From Desertifilum tharense IPPAS B-1220 (GTDB lineage Bacteria; Cyanobacteriota; Cyanobacteriia; Cyanobacteriales; Desertifilaceae), in NCBI RefSeq assembly GCF_001746915.1, contig NZ_MJGC01000042.1, positions 42,247 through 106,246 of the forward strand: a stretch of 64,000 nt of DNA, given 5' to 3'. The position numbers were made by a program, and so were the translations under genes. Position 1 is the first letter of the stretch. Every line of letters starts with the position of its first letter. Below are positions 1-8,898 of the stretch, piece after piece. Below the pieces are notes generated by a model. The model was given only the letters and a program-made list of their open reading frames with translations, had not been told where the DNA came from and searched no databases.

Positions 1-50
1 GCAACCGTACCACTGCCGATCCATCCTGCACCGATACTTGGATTTTGCAT
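1..50 (-). CDS. Possible 5' end of a truncated CDS
   Basis: On the minus strand an ATG at 50 opens a frame reading MQNPSIGAGWIGSGTV up to the window edge. It lies about 90 bases downstream of ndhK on the same strand. The glycine-rich GAGWIGSG could be a nucleotide-binding turn, but 16 residues cannot be assigned. It does not resemble the start of NdhJ, which usually follows ndhK. No clear SD is visible. The frame may be chance. Confidence 0.2.
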   Translation of the reverse strand, partial: MQNPSIGAGWIGSGTV

Positions 51-139
51 GGGCGAATGAGTGATATTTAGCTCAGTTTAGCCCGAATGCCAAAAATCTT
101 CACCTAGGATATGGATAACGAGGTCGAGGGGTTGAATCG

Positions 140-874
140 TTAATCCCCCTGATTTTGGGGTTCCTGCTGTTTAAGTAGTTCGGGTAAAGGCAGTCCATAT
201 TCTGAAGCAATAGCTTCAGGGGGTTTTTGTCGCGTTGGCGATCGCAAATACTCGCCTGTATGAACTCGCGGGCTAGGTTTCATCTTATGCGGAATCGTGT
301 AATAGCGGTGCGTTTGTTGGGTAATTCCCCGTTCAGCTAAGGATTCGTTGGCAATTTTTTTCCGCAGTTTAATAATCGCATCAAGGATTGTTTCAGGACG
401 AGGAGGACAACCCGGAATGTAAACATCAATGGGTAATAGTTTATCTGCCCCTCGAACTGCTGTATAAGAGTCGGCACTAAACATTCCCCCTGTAATCATA
501 CAAGCCCCCATTGCCATCACATATTTAGGTTCTGGCATCTGTTCGTATAAACGCATCGTGGGACCCGACATTTTAATGTTGAGAGTACCTGCCAAAATAA
601 TCAGGTCTGCTTGGCGAGGACTTGCACGAGGAATTAATCCAAAGCGGTCGAAATCAAAACGGGAACCAATTAAAGCGGCAAATTCAATAAAACAACAGGC
701 TGTCCCATACATTAGCGGCCATAAGCTGGAAAGTCGCGCCCAATTGTAGAGATCGTCAACAGTGGTGAGAATAATATTTTCTGAAAGTTGTTCGGTAACT
801 TCAGGGCGTTTTGAGGGAAAAGCAATAGATTCTTCGCGAGCAGCGGGGTTAGAAGAGGGAGGATTAGTATCCAT
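140..874 (-). CDS. ndhK: NAD(P)H-quinone oxidoreductase subunit K (NdhK)
   Basis: NdhK is the NuoB/PSST-type subunit of the thylakoid NDH-1 complex, which moves electrons from ferredoxin to plastoquinone in respiration and cyclic electron flow. It carries the terminal 4Fe-4S cluster N2. The 244-residue protein shows the ligands Cys60-Cys61 (GTACCFIE), Cys125 (GACMITGG) and Cys156 (PGCPPRP), so the cluster site is intact. Its length is normal for cyanobacteria. Family knowledge: the gene normally sits in ndhC-ndhK-ndhJ. Here no ndhC lies upstream (402 bases without a gene, then a plus-strand gene) and the downstream bases do not look like ndhJ. It may therefore be a detached or second copy. 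No strong SD precedes the ATG. Confidence 0.95.
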   Translation of the reverse strand: MDTNPPSSNPAAREESIAFPSKRPEVTEQLSENIILTTVDDLYNWARLSSLWPLMYGTACCFIEFAALIGSRFDFDRFGLIPRASPRQADLIILAGTLNIKMSGPTMRLYEQMPEPKYVMAMGACMITGGMFSADSYTAVRGADKLLPIDVYIPGCPPRPETILDAIIKLRKKIANESLAERGITQQTHRYYTIPHKMKPSPRVHTGEYLRSPTRQKPPEAIASEYGLPLPELLKQQEPQNQGD

Positions 875-1276
875 GATTCGACGATAGAGTTTCTATCTTG
901 TTTGTTGACAAACTTTATCAGCTTTTTTCTGGGTCACTGCTCTACCCCCAGCAATACTTTAAGTTAACTTCCTTTGTTGTGCGAGCTAACTAGAGACAAA
1001 TCAATCTAAGAATTATCTGTTATCAAGGTTAAAGAGATTGTATAACTCAACCTTGCTCTTGGCTCGGCTGAGGTGTAGTTATCGTTACAGGCAATTTTAA
1101 TTAATCGTTATGACTTTAGGGCAAGAGAACCTATTCTTGAGACAGACGCTTGATAGACCAGCGATTATTATTCTGGACTCAATCCTAAGAAGAAGGTTCG
1201 ACTTTAAGAGCGACCCTCTATTTTCAAATTGTAAAAAGGCACGCTATTTAACGTCCTGCAAGGTCAATTAAATTTT
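875..1276. other. Intergenic region between divergent ndhK and pentapeptide gene
   Basis: This AT-rich stretch must hold the promoters of both divergent genes. No convincing small gene, RNA or hairpin was found in it. Confidence 0.5.
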
Positions 1277-1684
1277 ATGGACTCCCAAGATATCTATCAG
1301 CGGTATTGTGCAGGCGATCGCGATTTCAGAGGATGGGATTTGTCGGGCATAAATTTAAGTAAAATCAACTTATCTCAAGCCGATTTGTCTCAGGCAAATT
1401 TAAGCAAAGCTAGACTCAGTGGAGCCAACCTTAGTCAGGTTAATTTAACTCAGGCAAACCTCAAGAGTGCCGATCTTTGCGATGCCGATCTGAGGGGGGC
1501 CGATCTCACGGATGCCGATCTCAAATCTGCCTTTCTTTTACGAGCAAAATTGACGGATAGTAAGTTAGAGGGAACAAACTTAAAATGGGCTTCTTTAATG
1601 CAGGTTACTCCGAGTAATATTGACTTGAGTAAGGCAATTATTGGCGGAACGATTATGCCACTGGGATATTCATCGGGTTACTAA
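1277..1684 (+). CDS. Pentapeptide-repeat protein
   Basis: This is a 135-residue protein. After a short lead (residues 1-20) it is built of A(D/N)LSX pentapeptides from about residue 22 to 110 (for example INLSQADLSQANLSKARLSG). Family knowledge: such runs fold into a right-handed quadrilateral beta-helix, and they are very common in cyanobacteria. No enzymatic domain or signal peptide is seen, so it is probably cytoplasmic. The function is unknown. It is a single gene, divergent from ndhK and convergent with the next minus-strand gene. Confidence 0.85.
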   Translation: MDSQDIYQRYCAGDRDFRGWDLSGINLSKINLSQADLSQANLSKARLSGANLSQVNLTQANLKSADLCDADLRGADLTDADLKSAFLLRAKLTDSKLEGTNLKWASLMQVTPSNIDLSKAIIGGTIMPLGYSSGY

Positions 1685-1717
1685 TCATTCTTTGTTGAAT
1701 TGAGCTTATCTTCCCTT

Positions 1718-1741
1718 GGGGTACATTTCAAACTGTACCCC
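1718..1741. terminator. Hairpin between convergent genes
   Basis: GGGGTAC (1718-1724) pairs with GTACCCC (1735-1741) across a 10-base loop and is followed by TTAATTTAT. It lies between two convergent genes and could end both transcripts. The U-tract is imperfect. Confidence 0.5.
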
Positions 1742-1772
1742 TTAATTTATCGTTCGGATTGTCTTAAAATTT

Positions 1773-2060
1773 TTAATATACAGATTCCTGAAGTTCAGGT
1801 TCATCTAAAACAATGGTAGTTTCTGGCCCAACTCTACCCATTTCGGGTTCGGGCCCCAGTTCCATTTCAATAACATAAGTCCATAGACCCGAATCTGGTC
1901 GGCATTTTTTAATCGTTCCTTTTCCTCCTAAAAATAAAACTTGCTGATTTTGACGGTATTTGGGGGCTGACATTTTTAAAGGAAGCTTTTTTTTAACCGG
2001 ATTTCCGAAATAGCGATCGCTCTGCTTATGGGCTTGATATTTTTTCATTGAATGCGGCAT
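1773..2060 (-). CDS. Conserved-looking small basic protein, function unknown
   Basis: This 95-residue protein has a basic N-terminal third and a C-terminal half with small beta-rich features (QVLFLGGKGTIKKC, WTYVIEMELGPEPEMGRVGPE). That pattern suggests an SH3- or KOW-like barrel, but this is inference. The ATG at 2060 is supported by AGGAG 10 bases upstream; an alternative ATG lies four codons in. No known domain was recognised. The gene stands alone. Confidence 0.6.
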   Translation of the reverse strand: MPHSMKKYQAHKQSDRYFGNPVKKKLPLKMSAPKYRQNQQVLFLGGKGTIKKCRPDSGLWTYVIEMELGPEPEMGRVGPETTIVLDEPELQESVY

Positions 2061-2449
2061 ATAAGGTAGTCTCCTGAAGCGTGTAAAAATCAGAAATCGC
2101 TCTGAGATGAAAGACTGAAAATCAAGATTTGCATAAATAAATAGACCCTAATACATTCGCTTAGATAAGGGGCAAATGCTTCTACCAAGAGTTGAAGTTA
2201 AAATAAGAGATTCTAAATCTTAGGGATGGGAAATATCTAACAGGTGCCTGTAATCTCTTTCACTAAGAAAGCTGATTGACTAACAAAACTACTGAAAAGC
2301 CTATACTGTTGTAAATTAGATTAGCGTTAGCGAAACCTAACAGCAGCCAGGGTTGTGTTGGGCTTCGGATCTCAACCTCGTTTCTTGTCCAAAAAACAAG
2401 CTGCTCTGGAGGAACCCAAAGCAGCCTTATCCAGTAAAGATTAAAGAAT
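2061..2449. other. Intergenic region with a degenerate dispersed repeat
   Basis: No gene is supported here; the overlapping short frames lack codon and start support. At 2357-2376 GTTGGGCTTCGGATCTCAAC resembles the widespread cyanobacterial GTTGGGTTTCG...CAACCC repeat, preceded by AGCGAAACCTAAC (2330-2342). The resemblance is from memory of such repeats, not from a search. Confidence 0.35.
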
Positions 2450-3517
2450 TCATTGAGATTTGGGCGCGACCATTTCAGCGCGATCGCCTTCAGCTTCCTG
2501 AGCAAATTGATTGTTCTGTTGGGCAGCGCGATCGCTCAAAACAGTTAACCAAGAGGGCGACCAAGCCGAATGGCTATCTTTACCCAAAGCCCGGTTCGTG
2601 CCAATTCCCCCAGGCGCTGGTAACAAGCGATTAACCCAACTTAACAGGTTAGCTGTAATCCCAGGGAAAAGACCGTGAAACCTCGTCGCAACTTGGGCGG
2701 GAAGCGACAGAATAATTTCTGCATCGCCTCGTCTCAACGCTGCAATAATTTGGCGGGCGGCTCGTTCTGCGCTGAGGGAGACAAACGGTAACGAGTCGCT
2801 AATGCTAAACCAGGCGTACTCCTGGCGATGCTGACCTTTGAATAGAGCATTATGTTGACTGCCTGTGCGGAGCAAACCCGGACAGACGGTTGTTACTTTC
2901 ACCCCATCCTTGGCTAATTCTGCTCGCATTCCTTCCGATAAACCCGTTAAAGCAAACTTGCTGGCGCAGTAGGGTGACAGATGGGGGACGCTAACCTTAC
3001 CGCCAATGGAAGAGATATTCACGATCCGACCGGCTTGGCGCTGACGCATTTCTGGCAAAACGGCTAGGGTTGTGTAGAGCGGGGCCCAGAAATGTATATT
3101 CATCGCCTCTTGATAGTCTTCGAGGTTCATCTCTTCAATTGGCCCGACTTGAATTGCTCCAGCATTATTAATGAGGATGTCGATTTTCCCAAAGCGATCG
3201 CGCGCTTGCTGGATCGCCTGTTCGACTTGAAGGCGATCGCCTAGATCGCAAGGGATGGCTAGCACTTCACCCCCCTGTTGTTCGAGTTCGGTTGTGGCTC
3301 GCAAGAGTTCGTCGCGATCGCGGGCGCAAATGGCTAAACGCGCTCCGGCTTGCGTCAGTTGGCGGGCCATCACCAACCCAAGACCCCGCGAACCTCCTGT
3401 CAGCAGAATGGTTTTACCCTGAAGGCTGTACGTCCATTCTCGCCATAAGCGATAGATGGCTTGTCCAATCCACAGGAGCGCGATGCTGCCTAAGAGAAAG
3501 GGGAGTAAATTATTCAT
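2450..3517 (-). CDS. Membrane-anchored short-chain dehydrogenase/reductase
   Basis: This is a classical SDR oxidoreductase of 355 residues. A hydrophobic N-terminal anchor (about residues 4-20) is followed by the NAD(P)-binding motif TGGSRGLG, the NNAG motif, and the catalytic Ser...Tyr-x-x-x-Lys (NISSIGG, YCASK). Substrate recognition lies in the C-terminal third. The substrate cannot be told from sequence; related proteins are annotated as general dehydrogenases or lipid/retinol-type reductases. The start was set at the ATG at 3517, directly before the hydrophobic segment. An in-frame ATG at 3547 would add 10 residues, and neither has a convincing SD. It is monocistronic. Confidence 0.85.
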   Translation of the reverse strand: MNNLLPFLLGSIALLWIGQAIYRLWREWTYSLQGKTILLTGGSRGLGLVMARQLTQAGARLAICARDRDELLRATTELEQQGGEVLAIPCDLGDRLQVEQAIQQARDRFGKIDILINNAGAIQVGPIEEMNLEDYQEAMNIHFWAPLYTTLAVLPEMRQRQAGRIVNISSIGGKVSVPHLSPYCASKFALTGLSEGMRAELAKDGVKVTTVCPGLLRTGSQHNALFKGQHRQEYAWFSISDSLPFVSLSAERAARQIIAALRRGDAEIILSLPAQVATRFHGLFPGITANLLSWVNRLLPAPGGIGTNRALGKDSHSAWSPSWLTVLSDRAAQQNNQFAQEAEGDRAEMVAPKSQ

Positions 3518-3584
3518 AGGGAGAGTGGCCAACGATGACGCCCTCATCCTAGGAAGCGCAGAACGGGCTATCCTCTAGCTCAGG

Positions 3585-4757
3585 TTACAATTGCGAGTTA
3601 ACGACGATTAGATGGTGTTGGCGATCGCAAATTAGCCGATTGTCCTGTCTGAACTTATTCAACAATCGAGTCACCGTCACGCGGCTGGTACTGCAAGCAT
3701 TGGCTAAGTCTTGGTGCGTTAGGCGAACGGTTAGACGGGTTCCTTCAGCGACAGGTTCGCCAATTTCTTCCTTGAGCAAGCACAGCAAATTCCAGAGGCG
3801 TTCTTCCACGTTGCGCCGCCCAAAGTTAGCTAGGAGCAGTTCGGTTTGCTGGAGGCGACGATTATATTGACCCAGAATAACTTGAGCGAAGATGGGAAAG
3901 GCTGATAATTCGCTCATGGAAATGCTGACTAATTTGACTTCTGAAAGGGCGGTGGCTTGATAAATATTGAGGGCTGTTAAGTGACAGCCAAATGGCATGG
4001 AAGCCCCGACTAAGCCAATCAGCATCTCATCGTTATTTTCGCAAAAGGTACTGAGTTTTACCAACCCTTCGCATACTAACCAAAGGGTTTGGGGATTAAG
4101 CGGAATGATTTCTCCCTTGTCATAAACATGGGGGGTGCGTTCTTGTTGAATTTCAGCGAGACTGGCGGTTAATGCCATTTGTGCCCGCTTTTGTTCGGTA
4201 ATATTCCGCACGCACCATAACAAGCGATCGCCCTCGTTTAGGGTTTCACTCAAAGGTGCCACTGTCACCGCCGTGTAGTGGGTTTCCCCCAGGCGATCGC
4301 GGAAGCGCAGTTGCCATTCTTGTTTGTGCGATCGCCGATGAATTCGGGATGTTTCTAGGTAAAAGGTACTGCGATCTTCCGGATGAATAAATAAACTCAA
4401 CATCTTTCCAGGCAAAAACTGTTGTTGGATGTTAAGCAGTTGAGCGGCTGCGGAATTGGCTTCTTCAATTTTTCCACTTGCAGAGGTAATCAAGTAGGCC
4501 TCTGGCATCAGTTCAAAAATTGCCCTATACCGTTGATTCGCAGATCTTAGTTCATCGTAAACTCGCTCTAGCTCTGAGTTTTGATGAAGAATTTGCTCGT
4601 AGGCAACCTGTAACTCTTCTGATGCAAAACTTAATTCCTTAAAGGCGTCTGAAGCTAAATAACTGGGAATGCTAGGGAGGGTAGTGGCTTTATTGAATAG
4701 TTCTGTTAAGCGACCGTTCAATGCCGTTAATTGGGAGCTAAATCCATTTTTTTTCAT
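3585..4757 (-). CDS. PAS-domain Crp/Fnr-family transcription regulator
   Basis: This 390-residue regulator joins a sensory PAS domain to a Crp-type DNA-binding unit. Residues about 40-75 look like a coiled coil. About 75-195 form a PAS domain ending in the typical NITEQKRAQ linker. About 205-310 resemble the cyclic-nucleotide-binding fold, but without an obvious cAMP phosphate-binding cassette. About 315-385 contain the Crp helix-turn-helix (LTHQDLANACSTSRVTVTRL). An N-terminal PAS on a Crp regulator is unusual, so the signal may be a PAS ligand or partner rather than a cyclic nucleotide (inference). The gene stands alone with an 815-base upstream region; its targets are unknown. Confidence 0.85.
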   Translation of the reverse strand: MKKNGFSSQLTALNGRLTELFNKATTLPSIPSYLASDAFKELSFASEELQVAYEQILHQNSELERVYDELRSANQRYRAIFELMPEAYLITSASGKIEEANSAAAQLLNIQQQFLPGKMLSLFIHPEDRSTFYLETSRIHRRSHKQEWQLRFRDRLGETHYTAVTVAPLSETLNEGDRLLWCVRNITEQKRAQMALTASLAEIQQERTPHVYDKGEIIPLNPQTLWLVCEGLVKLSTFCENNDEMLIGLVGASMPFGCHLTALNIYQATALSEVKLVSISMSELSAFPIFAQVILGQYNRRLQQTELLLANFGRRNVEERLWNLLCLLKEEIGEPVAEGTRLTVRLTHQDLANACSTSRVTVTRLLNKFRQDNRLICDRQHHLIVVNSQL

Positions 4758-5573
4758 AAGTTTATAAACGGGGTTCTAGAAACATTTGTTTTACCTGATT
4801 CGTCTACGGAATTGCTCGTGAAGCGATGAGCCTATCGCTGGCAATGCGGCAAGAATCAAATCTTATATCTACCGTTCTAAGCGGGTCGCATTGAACTCAA
4901 TCGAGCGGTGACAGAATTATTTTAGAGCAATCCAAAAAGGGTGAGCATTGTCTTTGTTCAGCTTCAGATAATTGTTTATAGGTTACTTATATTGCTGAGT
5001 TTTCTTCTATGCCCTAGGTAACAAGTGGGTTGCAAGCTCAGTGTATCAGAGTTTGCAAAGATCGAAATAAGACTCTTATTTTTAAGATTTAAAGTAGCTT
5101 AAAAAACTAGAATTTAGATTTAGGAGAGTTAAAATATCAGCCTTAAGGGAGATATAAATATCTACCATTAGATAGATGTATATCTTTTAATCTCGATCGA
5201 TAGCTCGGCTGCACCCCCAAATCTCCGCGTTATTGAAAATTGCGAGAAGATTGCATAAAATAGGCATAGCTCTCTCTGTCTAAAGATAGAGACAAGCCCT
5301 TCTATCCAAGAGAGCCGATGGCGGGTATAACGAAAGCCAATATTAATTTTCTTGAAAGCTATCGAGTTTTGAGCCACACTCAGAAGCAAGCCCGATCTGA
5401 TAGCGTTTGGCTGCCTTAGCATGGTAAAGAGCAGCGCCAACTTCTAACCCCTCTTTCCCTAGGGCAAGAAGAGTTAGAGAATTTTCACCTTTTGATTTAG
5501 GATCGCTATAGCCGCAGATTGCGTAGGAAACTGCGATCGCCTTCTGGTATCGTTGAGGAAAAATTTGCAGCAC
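4758..5573. other. Long AT-rich intergenic region
   Basis: About 815 bases hold no supported gene. Two minus-strand frames (5168-5440 and 5343-5588) overlap each other; the second would need a TTG start and overlaps the terminator at 5574-5595. The region holds the promoter of the PAS-Crp regulator. A small RNA is possible but no known family was recognised. Confidence 0.4.
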
Positions 5574-5595
5574 AAAAAGCCTGCACAAGCAGGCT
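5574..5595 (-). terminator. Rho-independent terminator of the CAAD gene
   Basis: On the minus strand AGCCTGC-TTGT-GCAGGCT forms a perfect 7-bp stem with a 4-base loop followed by TTTTGTG. It lies about 50 bases downstream of the CAAD stop. A second hairpin (arms 5617-5625 and 5638-5645) overlaps the stop codon itself. Confidence 0.75.
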
Positions 5596-5643
5596 GGTTT
5601 TGGTGGAAAGACTCAGAAAAACGCGCAGCTTGGAAAACGCGTT

Positions 5644-6096
5644 TTAGCCAACCACGTCGTCTTTAAGACCTTGAATTTTGTTGGCTAACTCTTGGCGGGT
5701 GGAAGCAAGGCGCAGGTAGCGGTAAACAAACCAAGCCGAGTAACCAATTCCCACTAGCTCAAAGAACGGAGCCAGTAAAGGAATATCATTAATTGCATCG
5801 ACAACGGCCCCTGTGACATACACGGTAATCCCGGCTGATAGGATTAATGCCACAATCGTCAGGGGACGCTGATACGCACCGAAGAACTCGCCTAGGTAGT
5901 CGGGGAGTTTCGATAAATAGAGGATAAACAAATCCCAATATTGTCGCCACAATTCTGCGGACTGGCTGGCGCTTGATTGTCCAGCCGGTGGTAGTTTAGC
6001 AATGGGGGCTGGGGAAGAGTCTGCAACTTCTGCTTGAGTTGTTGCGGTTGCTTCTACGTCAGCAACTTCTGTTTTGTTCAGATCGGCGTTAGTCAT
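5644..6096 (-). CDS. CAAD-domain (CURT1-like) thylakoid membrane protein
   Basis: This 150-residue protein has a charged Ala/Glu/Pro-rich N-terminal tail (1-45), an amphipathic stretch with WRQYWDLFILYLSKLPDYLGEFFGAYQRP, two hydrophobic helices (about 80-100 and 105-128) and a C-terminal amphipathic helix. This is the layout of the CAAD/CURT1 family, which bends thylakoid membranes at their margins. Cyanobacterial CurT shapes thylakoids and affects photosystem II assembly (family knowledge). GGAG about 9 bases before the ATG supports the start. The gene is monocistronic with two terminator hairpins. Confidence 0.88.
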   Translation of the reverse strand: MTNADLNKTEVADVEATATTQAEVADSSPAPIAKLPPAGQSSASQSAELWRQYWDLFILYLSKLPDYLGEFFGAYQRPLTIVALILSAGITVYVTGAVVDAINDIPLLAPFFELVGIGYSAWFVYRYLRLASTRQELANKIQGLKDDVVG

Positions 6097-6538
6097 CTTA
6101 TTATTTCTCCAATAGATCGCTAGTGTGAAGGAACTGGGGGAAACCCGACCCAGAGGCGAAACAGTGAGTTATATTTTGCAAACATACTTGACCCTAAAGC
6201 AGAGCTTGATTATTTGCAAGAGGTTCTGTGTTTCTACGACGGGTACAAGCGACGATCCTTCTCAGTATAGAAACCCTGGAACAGATCCCCATCTATCCAT
6301 GAGGATGATCTCGCAAGTTGAGGCGGCGGAGTTCTTGAACAATTCGGGCGATCGCAGTTGCCACATCTGGGCGAAAAGGCAACTCTACACTAAAAGATCG
6401 TTCCCCTTTTGATAAATATAGCTGTAGCCATAACACTTACAGCAAACTGGATGGTACTTAAAGATTAACCAGACTGGTTTTTGACTCAGCACCTTGCACT
6501 TTGCCATACTCCCATAGAGAGAGAATGAAGAACCGAAA
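6097..6538. other. Intergenic region upstream of the CAAD gene
   Basis: It contains the CAAD promoter region on the minus strand. A 95-codon plus-strand frame (6125-6412) has no recognisable domain and no SD, and is treated as chance. Nothing else was recognised. Confidence 0.4.
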
Positions 6539-6575
6539 GGGAATAGGAAGACTAACGCGTGGTTTTCCTATTCCC
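6539..6575 (-). terminator. Terminator-like hairpin after the ABC exporter/secreted protein unit
   Basis: GGGAATAGGAA (6539-6549) pairs perfectly over 11 bp with TTCCTATTCCC (6565-6575) across a 15-base loop. It starts 11 bases beyond the stop of the minus-strand gene at 6587. The minus-strand tail is CTTTCGGTTC, so the U-tract is weak. Confidence 0.55.
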
Positions 6576-6586
6576 TGGGGTTTGGA

Positions 6587-6952
6587 CTAATTCTCAGTTG
6601 GAGCAACTTCAACCGGGACAACCTGTGCTGGGGTTTGCAGCAATTCTAGCTGCCGTCTGCGAAACTGAGAGGCTTCATCATTGAGATTTTGCCGTTGTTC
6701 GAGCAAATACTCTCTCATATCGCGGTTGTTGCCCAGTCTAGCCCGGTGGAACATATCAAAGATCGCAGAAGTTCCGCCATTGGTGGAAAACGGATCGGAA
6801 CTGCCATCTTGCACGCGGAGGTCTTGCAGGGGATCGGCGTTCGTCGTTTGGGCGATCGCGCCGGTAGAATAGGCTAGAGTTGCCAGACCGAAACCAGCCA
6901 CTAAGCTAACTCCGATCCGGGTGAGTTGTTTTAGGGATGCGGATGCATTCAT
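6587..6952 (-). CDS. Small secreted protein, function unknown
   Basis: This protein of about 121 residues has a signal peptide (basic start, hydrophobic core GVSLVAGFGLATLAYSTG, probable cleavage after AIA-Q). The short mature part is rich in Gln, Arg and Asn, with a helical segment near REYLLEQRQNLNDEASQFRRRQLELL. No domain was recognised. GAGG 9 bases before the ATG at 6952 favours that start; upstream ATG (6961) and GTG (6967) codons are in frame. It follows the ABC permease by about 30 bases and may be cotranscribed with it, which would suggest an envelope role (inference). Confidence 0.6.
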   Translation of the reverse strand: MNASASLKQLTRIGVSLVAGFGLATLAYSTGAIAQTTNADPLQDLRVQDGSSDPFSTNGGTSAIFDMFHRARLGNNRDMREYLLEQRQNLNDEASQFRRRQLELLQTPAQVVPVEVAPTEN

Positions 6953-6982
6953 CGGGTTCATCCTCACAATAACTAAAGGATT

Positions 6983-7864
6983 TTAAGATAGGGTACGACG
7001 CAGTAAGGGTTGAATGCCAAGAAGGGCGATCGCATCAAAGACGAGAAGCACCAACAATGCCCCTCCAAAGGTGACATCACCCCAAGGAGCCGACATCACA
7101 ATACTACCGAATCCCCAGCTATTATGCAGATACAAATAGCGAATGGGTTCGATGGCGTAGCTTAAGGGGTTTAAGCTGGCGATGTACTGCAACCAGGTGG
7201 GCATGAAGGAAAGGGGCGCAAGGGCGGTACTGGCAAACAACAAGGGCAGGTTGGTGACAAAGATAACCGCAATCAGTTCAATATGTCCCGGTAAAGCAAA
7301 GCTGAGACCTAAGCTGACACCCGTGACGCCAAAGACTAGAAGTAAGACGATTAGGGTAATAATCGCCAAGCCTGCCAAGTTGGGCAAGCCTGCACCCAAA
7401 AAAGCACCCGCCGCAACGATGACGGCAGTTTGAATCAGGCTGAGGGTGACGATGAAGATCGAGGAGGCTAAAACAATCGAATATCGGGAGGCTAGCGGGG
7501 CCACCAGCAGCCGATTGAGGAAGCCAAACTCCCGATCGAACATTACGGGCAAACCCGCGTTTAAGGCTCCACCAAAGGCCGTAAATACGATCACGCCTGC
7601 GCCGATAAATTGACCGTAGCTGACGCGATCGCCAAATAGCCCTTGCGGGGCATTCTGGAATAAGGCCCCAAATAGGATCAACCACATCAACGGTTGAACG
7701 ACACCGGCAATTAAGGTAGAAGGGCGGCGTTGCAGTTGAATAAACAGGCGTTTGGTTAGCGCTAGGGTTTCTTGAATTAATTCAGCAAAGCTAAATTTTT
7801 CATCCACCGAAGCTAGATCGCTAGGGGCGAGATCGAGGTTAGAAGGGGTTAGGGTACTACTCAT
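6983..7864 (-). CDS. ABC-2 type transporter permease (DrrB-like)
   Basis: This 293-residue integral membrane subunit has six predicted hydrophobic segments. It has the ABC-2 features of a cytoplasmic N-terminus, then the segment ending GVVQPLMWLILFGALF, and a conserved loop near FDREFGFLNRLLVAPL. It follows the ATPase gene by 14 bases, so the two form an exporter operon. Family knowledge: such pairs export drugs, lipids or polysaccharides. The substrate here is not evident. Confidence 0.88.
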   Translation of the reverse strand: MSSTLTPSNLDLAPSDLASVDEKFSFAELIQETLALTKRLFIQLQRRPSTLIAGVVQPLMWLILFGALFQNAPQGLFGDRVSYGQFIGAGVIVFTAFGGALNAGLPVMFDREFGFLNRLLVAPLASRYSIVLASSIFIVTLSLIQTAVIVAAGAFLGAGLPNLAGLAIITLIVLLLVFGVTGVSLGLSFALPGHIELIAVIFVTNLPLLFASTALAPLSFMPTWLQYIASLNPLSYAIEPIRYLYLHNSWGFGSIVMSAPWGDVTFGGALLVLLVFDAIALLGIQPLLRRTLS

Positions 7865-7878
7865 AGGACGGGTTAAAA

Positions 7879-8898
7879 TTAGCGCATACTTTGTTTGCGT
7901 TCTTTTTTCGGATCGCGGCTGCCCGCAGCGGCGAGTTCGGCATCAATTAGGGTTCTCCCGGTGGCTGCTAAGTACACATCATCGAGGCTAGGACGCGATT
8001 GAGCAATCCCAAAGATCGGCAACCCAGCGTCTTTGAGGGCTTGTTGAATGCTCATCAAGGCGTCGCTTTGAGGGACGACAACTAGGTTTAAAGAGTTGCC
8101 TTGGGCGCTGTTGATAATGGCTTCTTGTACCATTGAGAGCGATTGCAGCATTTCTTTGGCTTGCTCGGCTTCCTCGATGGGCGTAAACTCGCGGATGCGG
8201 AGGGTAATGCGATCGCCCCCAACCCGATCTTTGAGTTCGGAGGGGGTGCCAGTTGCGATGACGACGCCGCGATCGATAATGGCGACGCGATCGGCAAGGG
8301 CATCTACTTCTTCGAGATAATGGCTGGTAATGATAATGGTGGTTCCGGCTTGGCGCAACTTCCGCAAAAAGTCCCAAACGATGACGCGGCTTTCAATGTC
8401 TAAGCCGACGGTGGGTTCGTCTAAGACGAGGACTTTGGGTTGGTGCAGCAAGCCGGCGGCTAAGTCGAGGCGTTTCTTTAAACCGCCGGAATAGGTTCCG
8501 GTTTTTTGATCGGCGTAGGCTTCGAGTCCTAATAACTCTAAGACGCGTTCGACGCGTTCGGCGATCGCTTGACGCGGGAGATGATACAGCGCGGCTTGCA
8601 GTTCTAATAATTCGCGCCCGGTTAAGACTTTATCTAGTGCGACTTCTTGGGCAACATAACCGAGAAGTTGTCGCGCCGCCTTGGGGTTGCTGATGGCGGA
8701 AATACCAGAAACCTCGATCTTACCGGCATCGGGAGCGCTTAGGGTACACAGACAACGCAAGGTGGTCGTTTTTCCAGCACCGTTGGGGCCGAGAATCCCA
8801 AAGATCTCGCCCGGTTCAACCTGTAGGGAAACGTTTTTAACCGCTTCAATACTACCGTAGCGCTTTTGCAGATTTTCTATAACGACAGCAGGAGCCAT
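7879..8898 (-). CDS. ABC transporter ATP-binding protein (DrrA-like)
   Basis: This is a 339-residue ATPase subunit. It has Walker A GPNGAGKTT, the ABC signature YSGGLKKRLDLA, Walker B VLVLDEPTVGLD and the H-loop ITSHYLEE, followed by a C-terminal extension (about 230-339) typical of daunorubicin-resistance-type exporters. It energises the permease encoded immediately downstream. The ATG at 8898 opens the family-typical N-terminus (VIENLQKRYG). The product acts at the cytoplasmic face of the membrane. Confidence 0.92.
   Translation of the reverse strand: MAPAVVIENLQKRYGSIEAVKNVSLQVEPGEIFGILGPNGAGKTTTLRCLCTLSAPDAGKIEVSGISAISNPKAARQLLGYVAQEVALDKVLTGRELLELQAALYHLPRQAIAERVERVLELLGLEAYADQKTGTYSGGLKKRLDLAAGLLHQPKVLVLDEPTVGLDIESRVIVWDFLRKLRQAGTTIIITSHYLEEVDALADRVAIIDRGVVIATGTPSELKDRVGGDRITLRIREFTPIEEAEQAKEMLQSLSMVQEAIINSAQGNSLNLVVVPQSDALMSIQQALKDAGLPIFGIAQSRPSLDDVYLAATGRTLIDAELAAAGSRDPKKERKQSMR

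Noticed and set aside
2263..2634. Short frames on both strands before the SDR gene
   Set aside because: They overlap the SDR 3' end or each other, cross a dispersed repeat and show no protein-like pattern.
5168..5588. Two overlapping minus-strand frames upstream of the CAAD terminator
   Set aside because: No recognisable domain; the longer needs a TTG start and overlaps the intrinsic terminator at 5574-5595; local composition is intergenic.
6125..6412. 95-codon plus-strand frame
   Set aside because: No SD, no domain and mixed composition; it lies in the CAAD promoter region.
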